From Magnolia sinica (lineage: Eukaryota; Streptophyta; Magnoliopsida; Magnoliales; Magnoliaceae), in the NCBI RefSeq assembly GCF_029962835.1, contig NC_080578.1, positions 29,839,001 to 29,903,000 of the forward strand: 64,000 nt of DNA, written 5' to 3'. A model generated the notes under the pieces. It did not search any database. It saw nothing but the letters and a program-made list of their open reading frames with translations, and was not told the DNA's origin. Below, piece after piece: positions 47,314 through 56,299 of this stretch; the stretch's first letter is position 1; the number at the start of each line of letters is the position of its first letter. Both the position numbers and the translations under genes were made by a program.

Positions 47314-48764
47314 TATTTTAAATCTGCTAACGTACAGGCTCTGGACAGACGGCTTGGATATATAATGCATAATCAAGGTAGGTCCCAACTACCCACACAT
47401 GTCACACGTGTGGGGTGGGCCCACTCCATCATCAGATGGACGATGTGAATACACAACATATATACATCACAGTAGCCCACAACACATTGTTCGGACGAAC
47501 GATGTGAACAAATACATCACGGTGGTCCCTTAGCACCGTCCAGATTTCTCTGGATGGTGGGGCTCTTGGCATGGCACATGGATCAAGGTGGGTCCCACCC
47601 ACACATGTGGGGTGGGCCACACTGGAGGATAGAGTGGATACACCACAAGCATCAATGGTGGGCTCCCATAGAGCTTGGTGACGTTGCACAACAGCAACGT
47701 ACGATTGCTGGGCGTCCCATTGATGGACAATCCAGATCTCTGCATGCATAAGGTGGGTCCACACACGTAGGACCCACCAGCAGCTTGTGATAAGGCTAAT
47801 ATTTGTAGTTTCCCTTTCATCAGGCGGTCAGCAGCACAGACGGTCCTGCTGTTGCTTTGGTGCAGCCCACCAGAGATCTAGATCTGCACCGTTACAGATG
47901 GACAAAGTGGGTATAATACACCCATCAAGGTGGGCCCCACAGATGGCTATGGATGCACTCATTAGGTGGGCCATCAAATAGTCAGAGAGAGAGAGAGAGA
48001 TTGAAGTAGCGGAGGGACCCCGCCACTATGGTCCCTCTTTGATACAAATCGTACATCAAGATGGGTCCCACCATATGTGGACCCTCAAATCACAAAATTA
48101 AGTGCTTATGAACACCCACCTTTAATCTTCTCTTCCTTCTTCCGCCAATGTGATCTAGAGCTCCAAGGGGTGCAATTCAATGGTCGAGATGGACTTTGGA
48201 TGGTGGGGATGGAAGGTAGGAAGGTGGGTCATACCAAGCTTTCTCTCATGGAGGTGGGCGTTGGATTGCTCTCATGGAACTTGGGAGAAAAATGAGAGAG
48301 ACATGAGAGAGAGAGAGAGAGGTGATTTGAGTGATGGAGTGATGGGGAGAGGGATGGGTGAAGTGATGAAAAGTTGACTTTTGGGGATAAGTATGGTACT
48401 TGGGGATGATTGTGAGTAATGGGAGTGATAGGGTGTGTACTTGACATTTAGTGGGACATATTCTCTTGGGATTTGCAACGTGCGGTATTTTTCTTAAACT
48501 GAATGCGGGCCCACATCTTCTGGCCCTAGTATCACTTCAACGTACTAGACGCGGAGTAAGAGCCGCGGTGACAGCGCGGTCGTAAGAATACAAGTTTCTA
48601 GTCGAGCCGACTCTGATATACAGGACACGACTCAGGATCACACCCAAATGCTGATAACAGATCGCAGGTCACCGAAATTTGACCGAGAGGATCACGGAAG
48701 CCTACGGAATGATACAGGCTAGGATATAGGTCTCATAGGTATAGACTATGATACGGGCCTTATA

Positions 48765-48780
48765 ACCCTCCCCTCCTAAT
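48765..48780 (-). other. Polypurine tract of family B element
   Basis: The minus strand has AGGAGGGGAGGGT immediately before the LTR start, as needed for plus-strand priming. It confirms that family B is an LTR retrotransposon read on minus here. Confidence 0.75.
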
Positions 48781-49816
48781 AAAAATTTCACCCTCAAAAT
48801 TTACACTATTGCGCAACTAGACATAACTCATCAGGAAAGAGGAAACATAGCATCATCATATAAAATCAGAGACGGCATACAAGATACAACATATAATCAA
48901 TTATCAATGAGATGAGGATAGCGCTCTCGAATCTCAGTCTCATGCTCCCAAGATGCCTCACCAATAGAATGGTGATCCCACTGAACCTTTACCAAAGGGA
49001 CGACCTTGGTCCGGAGGACCTACTCCTTCCGATCAAGGATACGAAGCGGCTGCTTAATATAAGAAGTATCCTCACGAACCTCTAATGAGTGCCAATCAAT
49101 AACAGGAACACTGTCTGACCCACACTTCCTCAACATAGAGACATGAAAAATGTTATGGATGCTAGACAACTGAGATGACAAGGCAACCTAATAAGCCATG
49201 GCGCCAATGCACCCAGTGATCTCAAAAGATCCTATGAATCTTGGGTCAAGCTTGCCCTTCACTCTAAATCATACTATGCACTTCATGGGCGAGGCTTGAG
49301 ATACACTCTGTCCCCTACTGTAAACTTCAAGGGATGACACTGATGATCAGTAAAACTCTTCTGTCGGCTCTGAGCTGTGCACATCCCCTTCTTAATGATA
49401 TCGATGACCTCTGATGTCTACTGTACAAGCTTGGGACTTAGGAGACAATGCTCCCTAACCTCGATCTAACAATTTGGTGATTTGCACGGTCTACCATATA
49501 GTGCCTAAAAAGGAACCATACCAATGGTCGCCTGATAGCTGTTGTTGTATGCGAACTCAGCCAATTGCAGATGCTCGTCCCACCTACCCCCGAAGTCAAT
49601 CACGTAAGCTCGAAGCATATTCTCAAGGATCGGGTTGACCCTATCGGTCTGCTCATCGGTCTGCAGATGATACGTGATGCTGAGTTGCAAAATAGACCCC
49701 ATCGCTCTCTGAAAGCTCCTCTAAAACTGAGACATGAACCTCAGGTCTCAGTAAAAAATGATTGAAACTAGAACACCATGCGGTCTCACAATCTCCTCGA
49801 TGAATAATATTACTTC
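48781..49816 (-). pseudogene. Family B pol 3' part: integrase and chromodomain
   Basis: Minus strand. An integrase core end with SITYHLQTDEQTDRVNPILE and LQLAEFAYNNSYQATIGM is at 49,702-49,505; a C-terminal segment is at 49,330-49,080; a chromodomain tail with PLRILDRKE and VKVQWDHHSIGEASWEHE is at about 49,050-48,930, ending EIRERYPHL. These are close in form to the family A chromodomain and put family B in the Tekay/Del clade. Stops occur (for example after DRKE). The rest of pol and gag is missing beyond 49,816, where the foldback begins. Confidence 0.82.
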
Positions 49817-50028
49817 TGTCACACCCCCAAACTTAAAAATCGAGCTCACAAAATTTTCAATCGCTAAATCCAGCGTCGACATCCTCCTTGCAGGATCCCA
49901 GGGTCGGAACGTGGTATATGGGTGATGAGAGCCGAGAATGGGGGACTAAAGAAGTTGTCAGCGGCGGATTCAGCAATTGGGAATTTTGTGAGCCCAGTTT
50001 TTGAGTTTAGGGCGTGACACATCTCCTA
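49817..50028. repeat. Foldback of two family B U5 ends
   Basis: The left arm (49,817-49,881) starts TGTCACACCCCCAAAC in minus orientation and stops at GTCGACA. The right arm (49,882-50,028) reads TCCTCCTTGCAGGATCCC to GGGCGTGACA in plus orientation. The arms are homologous in inverted orientation, but the left arm lacks its inner ~80 bp. The sequence left of it (ACTTC) does not match the CATCT on the right, so it is not an independent insertion. Confidence 0.8.
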
Positions 50029-50740
50029 TGCGCCAATTTGTCAAGATGATGTGTAATGGGGAATTCATGAACAAAAATGTTGATGATGTGTGAGATTACT
50101 TTGACAAACTTACTAAAAATGCACAATCATGGGACATCTCTCCAAGACCTAACACCACTTTTAAGCTTAATCAATCAAAGGAGAGAGGTAGAATATATAT
50201 TTTGAAAGAGGAAGATGATATAATGATAAAGTGGCCAATCTCATAAGGAAAATCGTGGCCATGAAACTTAAGAAGGCAGTACCTATCAAATTCGATAAGG
50301 CTACGGAAGTTGTTTGTGGTATTTGTGGATGCAACATACATAAAACTGAAAATTGCCCCAACAATTCCTGCTTTTCAAGAGATATTGGATAAGCAATCAA
50401 ATACTGTAAACAACTACCAAAGACCTTTCAGTGGACCCACCTCAAATACATATAACTCAAGTTGGAAGAATCATCCAAATTTCAGTTGGAGGAATGGACA
50501 AACTACTACTCCTCAAGGGATCCTTAATCAATTTCTGAATCAAAGAAAACCTTAAGAGGATCCATTCTTAAAACATATTCAAAATCAAGAAATTTTTAAT
50601 AAGGGTATGCTGTAAGCCTTTTAAGACCTCACAAAAGCCATACAAAAGCTTGAGATAAAAAATTTGATTGGGGAGAAAGGGATCCTTTTAGCCCAACCTC
50701 TCCCTAACCCAAAACTGTAATATGAAATAAGTGACCCAAG
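50029..50740 (+). pseudogene. Athila gag, C-terminal part
   Basis: This resumes the gag interrupted at 39,815: MRQFVKMMCNGEFMNK, AQSWDISPRP, ERGRIYILKEEDDI, then a zinc knuckle CGICGCNIHKTENC (about 50,318-50,360, CX2CX4HX4C) and the proline/asparagine-rich tail NNYQRPFSGPTSNTY with NHPNFSWRN (50,410-50,500), a classic Athila gag tail. It contains stops (for example in the block after EEDDI) and is followed by decayed sequence with no recognisable protease. Confidence 0.8.
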
Positions 50741-51394
50741 CTCTTCAAATTAGATGGAGCATGCTAAGTTTATCACCACTTCACTAAAAATCTTGATTAG
50801 GAACGGCTGGACTTTTGGTTCAGGAATGGGTTAAAGCTATTACTGAGTTTAAAATGGTTCTTAATTAGAATATAGAACGACTGCAATTTCATTGTCCAAC
50901 CTTCTGCCTCTTTTTATGGGAAACGATTTACATATAGCGTGTGCATACGAACTTTTACCTACAGCCATTTATGTACAACAACATTTCACATTTCAAGAAT
51001 ATCCATTCCGTCCAAAAGGTGTCCAAAAAAATGATGATCACTTCACTTAAAAATTAGATTCATCAACCCTTTTGAATAGGAGAAAATCTCGAAATCAAAT
51101 AACGTACAGAACATTCAGATTCGGTGTACTAGTGTGGCCACGTAATTATTTGATCAGCTTAGATCACATATTAGATACTCATCATCCTATGGACCAGAGT
51201 TTTCATGTACCAGATAATTCCACGCATGACCCATGGAGGGGAGGAAATGGACTGTATAGAAAAGTTGACGTCCAGCTCCTATACATGGTCATGTAATCAT
51301 CCTTTTGTTCCCCCAATTCCCTGCTTCCACTCCAAAAACCATCCCTCGTTCCCTTTCTCACTCTGGGATGTGAGTTTCTCTCGATTGGAAGTAA
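50741..51394. other. No gene recognised; decayed Athila flank and unique DNA
   Basis: The first ~220 bp may be degraded Athila gag-pol linker. From about 50,960 to 51,394 I see neither repeat-family similarity nor a credible reading frame. The last ~100 bp lead into the SPT5-like exon and could be its former 5' UTR or promoter. Confidence 0.5.
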
Positions 51395-51597
51395 ATGGTG
51401 CTGAAGGGAAAGGAAATAGCGGGGAAATCTTCCATAGGGAAGAGGAAATCCGCTTCCAAATCCTCCGATGCTGTAGAGAAATCTGGTTCTTGAAGAAAGA
51501 GAAGGCCCAACGTCATGAAGTTTGTCGATGATGATGCTGCTGACGCTGACTCCGACGGTGAAGATGAAGTTAATAGCAAAGATGAAGATGACCAAGG
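51395..51597 (+). pseudogene. SPT5-like first exon (broken)
   Basis: From ATG at 51,395 the frame gives a short basic, serine-rich start (GKSSIGKRKSASKSSDAVEK), an in-frame TGA, then RKRRPNVMKFVDDDAADADS and an acidic tail, ending at a good donor (caag|gtaaaa) at 51,597. A basic KRRR patch followed by 'F(I/V)DD' and acidic residues is how plant SPT5-type elongation factors begin. A second SPT5-like exon at 53,420 strengthens this. SPT5 binds RNA polymerase II. The stop codon makes this copy non-functional. An acceptor-like 'cttttgtag' lies downstream at 51,671-51,679. Another nuclear protein with an acidic N-terminus is possible. Confidence 0.42.
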
Positions 51598-51758
51598 TAA
51601 AAAAATGCCCTATTTCCGTTCTCCCCACATTTCCCTAATTTACGCAATCGCCACTACTTTTCCTTTCTTTCTTTTGTAGATCAGGTGTTTGATCTCTCCG
51701 CTCTCTCTTTCTATGAATTTGATTCTTGAGAGAGAGCATAAATTTTAAAAAGTCCAAC

Positions 51759-52652
51759 ATGAGATTCTTCTGTCTCCTTCTCCTACTCTTCTTCAATCTC
51801 TTCTTCAGTAATGGTCTGGCCGAGCAGATCTACCCTACTCATGCAAGTGGAACATTTGGGCATAGCTCTTGTGAACTAAAATACAAGATTGAATTTCATC
51901 CAGCGGACTCATCTTTTCATCCTGATGATGACCAGGAGTCGCTGGTGATGACCAATACGAAAGGGCAATTTTTTTTTGTGTTTTTTTCCTATGGTCAAGG
52001 AAACTAAAAGTGGAAAGTCATTCCCTCAATAGAACATGAGCAACATGATCATGGAATTTGATAGGCAGGTAAAGTTGAAAACACCGGATGAGCTAATGGA
52101 AGTGCTAACAGACCAATGCTTACTTAGACAAGAGGGTTGGTGGTTTTATGAATTTTACTATAAGTAACACTTAAAACAACTTCATGTGGAGGATGAGAAG
52201 ATCATGCAAGAGTTTGTTTTGGGTGTCTATGATCCTGAAGCCACAACTGCCTTCAGTGAGAACTGCTCTGACGTTTCAACATTGAAGGATCCTCACTCAA
52301 AAGATGCTGCTCAAAGGTATCATGATCATGTGCACACAAATGGAATCATTTGTGACCTCACGAATCGGCCTCTAGAGACCGAGGTTAGATTTGTATGCTC
52401 GAAACCAAGGTTATTGATCAATTCGATAAAAGAAATATCCACTTGTAAGTATACAATCACAATCCATTGCCCTTTGCTTTGCAAGCATCCAACGTTTCAA
52501 GAAGAGAGGCCCATATGGCAAAGCATCAACTGTAATGAACTGCCCTCAAATGGGAAAGGCGAAGGAAGAGATGGAGGGAACATATGGCATAGTTATAAAG
52601 CAATCCAGACTGTCCAAATTACTGACCCAAATGTAAATGTGGATGGAGCGTA
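51759..52652 (+). pseudogene. OS-9-type ER lectin, intronless pseudogene
   Basis: From ATG at 51,759: a signal peptide (MRFFCLLLLLFFNLFFSNGL), then KYKIEFHPADSSFHPDDD, VKLKTPDELMEVLTDQC, RQEGWWFYEF, FVLGVYDPEATTAF, HTNGIICDLTNRPLETEVRF and STCKYTITIHCPLLCKHP. This is the plant OS-9 homologue, an ER-lumen lectin that recognises trimmed glycans on misfolded proteins for ER-associated degradation; the EGWW and VRFVC motifs belong to its mannose-6-phosphate-receptor-homology domain. About 290 codons run with no intron-like gap, pointing to a processed copy. It is broken by a frameshift at a T-rich run (about 51,970-51,985) and stops at about 52,029 and 52,166. No clear poly-A tail is seen. Confidence 0.85.
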
Positions 52653-52960
52653 ACTGAAAGATTATGCTGAGAAAATAAGATCAACCATTTAATTATTCTT
52701 TTCTTTCAAATTTAGACCACTCACTATTTTACTTTGACCATCCATTTGATAGCCATTAATTAGATGGTTAGGATTATTTAATTAGTGTGTTTAGATATAT
52801 GGTCCATCATCTACAGTTGGACCACAATATGGATGGTCTAGATAGCTATACAAGATTGCCACATGTGAGGAGAATGAGTCACTATCATTTTTATAATGGT
52901 ATAAAACTAATCACCATATCATTTTTAATGGTGCAAAACTAACATGGGAGTTCAGGCCTA
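52653..52960. other. No gene recognised
   Basis: AT-rich sequence between the OS-9 pseudogene and an RT fragment. A duplicated phrase ('atcatttttataatggt' / 'atcatttttaatggt', 52,885-52,935) is the only structure noticed. Confidence 0.6.
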
Positions 52961-53250
52961 TGGGTGAGTCCAACTCAAGTAGTTCCTAAGAAGTCCGGAA
53001 TCACTATTGTAGCCAATGCCAACAATGAACTCGTGCCGACTAGAGTCACTACTGGTTGGAGAATGTGCATTGACTACAGGAAATTGAATATCTTCATAAG
53101 GAGCACTTTCCTTTGCCCTTCATTGACCAAATCTTGAAAAGGCTAGCTAGTCACTCTGACTACTGTTTCCTTGATGAGTATTCGGGCTATAATCAGATAG
53201 AGATAGCCCTTAAAGATCAAGAGAAAATAACATTCACATGTCCTTCTGGC
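52961..53250 (+). pseudogene. Athila RT fragment
   Basis: Plus strand. WVSPTQVVPKKSGITIVA, VTTGWRMCIDYRKLN, then after a frameshift (about 53,095) FPLPFIDQILKRLASHSDY, FLDEYSGYNQIEIAL and TFTCPSG. It covers the first half of Athila RT and stops before the catalytic FMDDF. It is the third independent Athila RT piece in the window and is embedded among host gene fragments. Confidence 0.85.
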
Positions 53251-53330
53251 TTCGAGGATAAACGGATAACAATGATCACAGATGTTGAAGTACCAGATCG
53301 TTATGACATGGTGGTAGGGTACGCGACGTA
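53251..53330 (+). pseudogene. Exon-like fragment, unrecognised
   Basis: The open frame just after the RT fragment reads EDKRITMITDVEVPDRYDMV, then VGYAT before 'gtaagc', a strong donor. It does not match RT, so a junction lies near 53,250. I do not recognise the protein. Confidence 0.35.
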
Positions 53331-53419
53331 AGCTTTCTCTTCTTTAATTACTGAGAGAATATTTTGTATGTTCAAATGTAAATAGTCTTACTGGCAAAGT
53401 TCCACCACATTGCTTGTAG

Positions 53420-53505
53420 AAACTAGCAGAGCCGAATTACACTGCTACGGCCTCACCATAAAGCTGATTCCAAGGATCGATCTACAAGCTATGGCCCAAA
53501 AACTG
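53420..53505 (+). pseudogene. SPT5-like internal exon
   Basis: Between an acceptor-like 'gcttgtag' (ends 53,419) and donor 'ctg|gtattc' (53,505) the frame gives LTIKLIPRIDLQAMAQKL. Plant SPT5 has a near-identical 'KLIPRIDLQAL' segment following its NGN region, from memory of the family. Paired with the first exon at 51,395 it suggests a gene fragment whose intervening exons were lost or replaced (by the OS-9 copy and an RT fragment). Confidence 0.5.
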
Positions 53506-53938
53506 GTATTCACCTTTCTTTTGCCCAGAAATTTAATTTGGTAGTGATTTTGGTCATGCATGGTTATCAAAGTCGATGTTATAAAAACATGTTTGAAAGT
53601 TGTTTGATTCAATATTTTAATAGTAACATATGGCCTAATTAATTTGGCTAAGTTTACTAAATATATGTCACATTTTATGGACACAAGCTCAAACATAAGG
53701 TACATCCAAAATTAAAGTGGGCCACATCATTAAAAATAGTAGGGATGCAAACACCATAGTTGAAACTTTCTCGGGCCCACTTTTTTTTTAAATGCCCCAA
53801 CTGTTCACAAGTTAATTCCCACTTTGATTGAGGGCAGACGCAAATTCAACTTATATGAATCCTCATTGCATTGTATCTTTTGTCAAGAATGACTAATTTG
53901 CCTTCTCAAATTGTTTTTTTCCACAACATTTTCTACAG

Positions 53939-53997
53939 TCATAATGCAGATAAGGGAGCCAAAAACAGCAACTTTAATATTTGTGTCTGGTAAAATG
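53939..53997 (+). pseudogene. TATA-binding protein exon fragment
   Basis: A 59 bp exon sits between acceptor 'tctacag' and donor 'atg|gtgagt'. It encodes QIREPKTATLIFVSGKM, which matches the first-repeat strand of plant TBP (R-I-R-E-P-K-T-T-A-L-I-F-A-S-G-K-M from family knowledge), with a few substitutions. TBP binds the TATA box. No neighbouring TBP exon was found within 2 kb either side, so this is an isolated fragment. Confidence 0.7.
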
Positions 53998-53999
53998 GT

Positions 54000-54736
54000 G
54001 AGTTGATACTTGACGGGTTATGAGAGACTTCTAATTGTAGAAGGAAGATCTTATGGCCGATTAGATTGTAACTCTTTTAAGAGAATAAGTGTTGTGAACC
54101 TTTTCATGATAATGTCATAGAACTTGAATACCAGAATATGTTGAGGCCCTAAACCCTAGGCTCACTGTTAGATCATTTACTCTTAAGCAAAAGGAATATA
54201 CATTCATAAAAATTGAATTGAATCAAAAGCCTTGCGGGTATGTTTCATTGGACAAACATCCCAAGTTTTGAAATAACCAGATTGTAATTTTCTTCAAATA
54301 TTCTTATTTAGGGTTGGCTTCAAAATGCTATTATGTCAATCTCAAGTTGGACTTAAGAAGAACTTAATTGCAATTTGGAGGCTGCTTGCTTGTTATGAAT
54401 ACAATGAAACATCATTCATTCTTGTCATTTCTTCTTTATTGAAATGACCAAAACAGGTTAGTCTAACTCTATTTATATTCAAGAAGTAACCCTCCAAATT
54501 GCAATCACTATTTGAACCCGAAACATGTGGAATTTTGATTTGTGTTTGGTCAGTGTATGGACACACATCTAAATGCATTTGTGTTTCAGAGAAACTCCAT
54601 TCAAACTTTACTCTTCTTTTTCTTTGTATGGGGAATTCCATCTAGTGTCCAGATCTTTTCCAGTTACAAGGTTGCAAAGGCTCAGCCTGTTGCTTGGCAA
54701 AGTTTGTTCTGGTGCTACACTGTGCAACTGCACTAG
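54000..54736. other. No gene recognised
   Basis: AT-rich, intron-like sequence. I see no further TBP or SPT5 exon, and no LTR-family similarity. Short frames around 54,540-54,736 show no family features. Confidence 0.5.
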
Positions 54737-54866
54737 AACTATGGAGCAACAGGACTTCTGACAGTGGCACAATCTGATGTTGATAAAACCAACCAGAGTT
54801 ATTATGGTGAATCAAAGTTGAATTACTTGACAATTGATGGGAACCATGAAGGACTTGTGCCTCTAC
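54737..54866 (+). pseudogene. Exon-like fragment, unrecognised
   Basis: After a TAG at 54,734 the frame stays open: NYGATGLLTVAQSDVDKTNQ, SYYGESKLNYLTIDGNHEGL, up to a donor 'ctac|gtatga' at 54,866. Codon pattern and donor look like a real coding exon, but I do not recognise the protein. Confidence 0.35.
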
Positions 54867-55448
54867 GTATGATTTTCATGTTAATTGGCTGACCTTATTA
54901 ATCTTTGTTTGCATTTGCAAGGGAAATTGCTGATTTTATAAATCAGTTGTAGGTAAAGAAGGGCCTATTTGTGATAAGTGGGTCTTTGGCCAGTTTGTTT
55001 TTATGTCCAATCTTGCATTTAAGCATGTAGCAAGATAGTTGTGCGCATGTGTATGCAAAATCATCATGCCATTATTTTTAGTATGAATGCATAGATTAAG
55101 TTGAATGTGATCAATCTTCACGGTGGTATGGTACACTTCAGCTTTGTTGAGTGTAGGATGGCCATTTAAGAGTTTTCAAGTGGCTAGTATGGAAGTCCTT
55201 AATCAGCCTGATGCCCATGCCTCTGTAAAAGATTTGGATTTCAGGTACATGAAAATATTTGTATCTGTTTGGAAAATGTTTGTATATGTTTATCATTGTG
55301 TAACAAAAGCATTTCTTTAGAATGATTAGCAATCTAAGGTGAGGCATGTCAAATAGATGTTTCAAGTTGATGATTAGATCTATTTTTAACTGCTTTTACT
55401 GCCATTCTTTCGTTAATACTTGCTCCAACATTAAGGCATATTGGCATG
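54867..55448 (+). other. Intron-like DNA with one small exon-like piece
   Basis: Mostly AT-rich with no repeat signature. At 55,189-55,243 a frame MEVLNQPDAHASVKDLDF ends at an 'ag|gtacat' donor and could be one more exon. I do not recognise it. The stretch ends where the CACTA terminus begins. Confidence 0.3.
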
Positions 55449-55795
55449 CACTACGTCAAAAGCATGGATCTGCGACAGACTAAATCCGTCGTAAAACTAA
55501 ATAAATGACGGATTTCATCCATCGCTATTTATCGGGTTTCTTTTTTTCCGGCCGATAAAATCTGTTGTTCAATCTGCGACAGATAAGGTCTGTCGTAGAT
55601 TACCGACAGATAAGATTCGTCGCAAAAAATAAAAAATCCATCGTTGAAATTCTGAAAAAACCACCCGAATTATTTGGTCATTAAAAATATTAGCGACGGA
55701 TAAGGTCCGTCGCTAATATGAGAAGTGCGATGGACAAATCCGTCATTATTTTCAACTTGTTTAGAAATTAGCGACGGATTTGGTCCGTCGCTAAA
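55449..55795 (+). mobile_element. CACTA transposon end with subterminal palindromes
   Basis: The stretch starts CACTACGTCAAAAGCATGG, the form of an En/Spm (CACTA) terminal repeat, and is followed by about seven near-palindromes of the type GCGACGGATAAGGTCCGTCG (for example 55,470, 55,576, 55,599, 55,694 and 55,766). Such subterminal arrays bind transposase in CACTA elements. No matching inverted end (...CGTAGTG) was found in the next 4 kb, so the element is truncated, or its other end is unrecognised. Confidence 0.7.
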
Positions 55796-56299
55796 GATTT
55801 TATTTATTTATTTATTTATTTTTGAATCTTACACCTAATAGTCATTCAAAAAATAATTCACATGATTGGTTAATAAGAATCTCATTCACAAAATTGGTAA
55901 CAACTCAATTCAATAAAGAGGAAATGGCTAAGTGGGGCCATTTGAATGGACTACTATAGGTACACCTTTCTGTTCATTACTCTAAATTTGTCATTTGTTG
56001 AAATGGGAGTGAGATTGGAAGGGGAGGAAGGGGCACCATGCCAACATGCCAACACTTGCATGAGAAAGATTAACAGTTAGATAATATATGAGTAGTAGTC
56101 TATATTCAGCATGTGTGGCCCACCCAATGAGTGGACTAGCTTGGAGTTGAGATAGGGCATGTTCATGTTTGGGAACCATTTAGCTAATAGGGTTAGATTG
56201 GCTGTTTTAAGACATTTATGATTGATTGATGATTTTTAACTGATCAGATAATTTAAATCAAACCATAATTAAGAAAAATTATAATAGACAATATGTAAC
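55796..56299. other. No gene recognised
   Basis: AT-rich sequence with an 'atttattt' run. It would hold the 3' exons of the cyclopropane synthase fragment if that gene were complete; none is visible. Confidence 0.5.

Larger units (their letters stand above)
43839..48764 (-). repeat. Family B 3' LTR, copy B5
   Basis: A 4,926 bp LTR on plus starts TGTCACGCCCCAAACCC and ends ACGGGCCTTATA (TTACA expected), directly followed by a polypurine tract and minus-strand pol. It is the only family B LTR here still attached to its internal region, and so defines family orientation and clade. Contains the TATA-like block (44,191-44,210), two minisatellites (45,380-45,790 and 45,900-46,700) and a TA/ATT microsatellite (47,245-47,312). 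Confidence 0.88.
39816..50028. mobile_element. Family B composite insertion with two inverted U5 ends
   Basis: A 10.2 kb block is inserted in the Athila gag with a perfect duplication CATCT (39,811-39,815 and 50,029-50,033). Left terminus TGTCATGCCCTAAACTCG and right terminus GAGTTTAGGGCGTGACA are both the family B U5 end, facing each other. Contents: a truncated LTR (39,816-43,838), a second complete LTR (43,839-48,764) with its polypurine tract and part of minus-strand pol (48,765-49,816), then a 212 bp foldback of U5 ends (49,817-50,028). No normal U3 terminus (TGTAAGACCCG) is next to either duplication. Confidence 0.85.

Noticed and set aside
49817..50028. Independent small MITE-like insertion with TGTCAC termini
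   Set aside because: Flanking 5 bp differ (ACTTC and CATCT), and the right duplication pairs with 39,811-39,815 instead.
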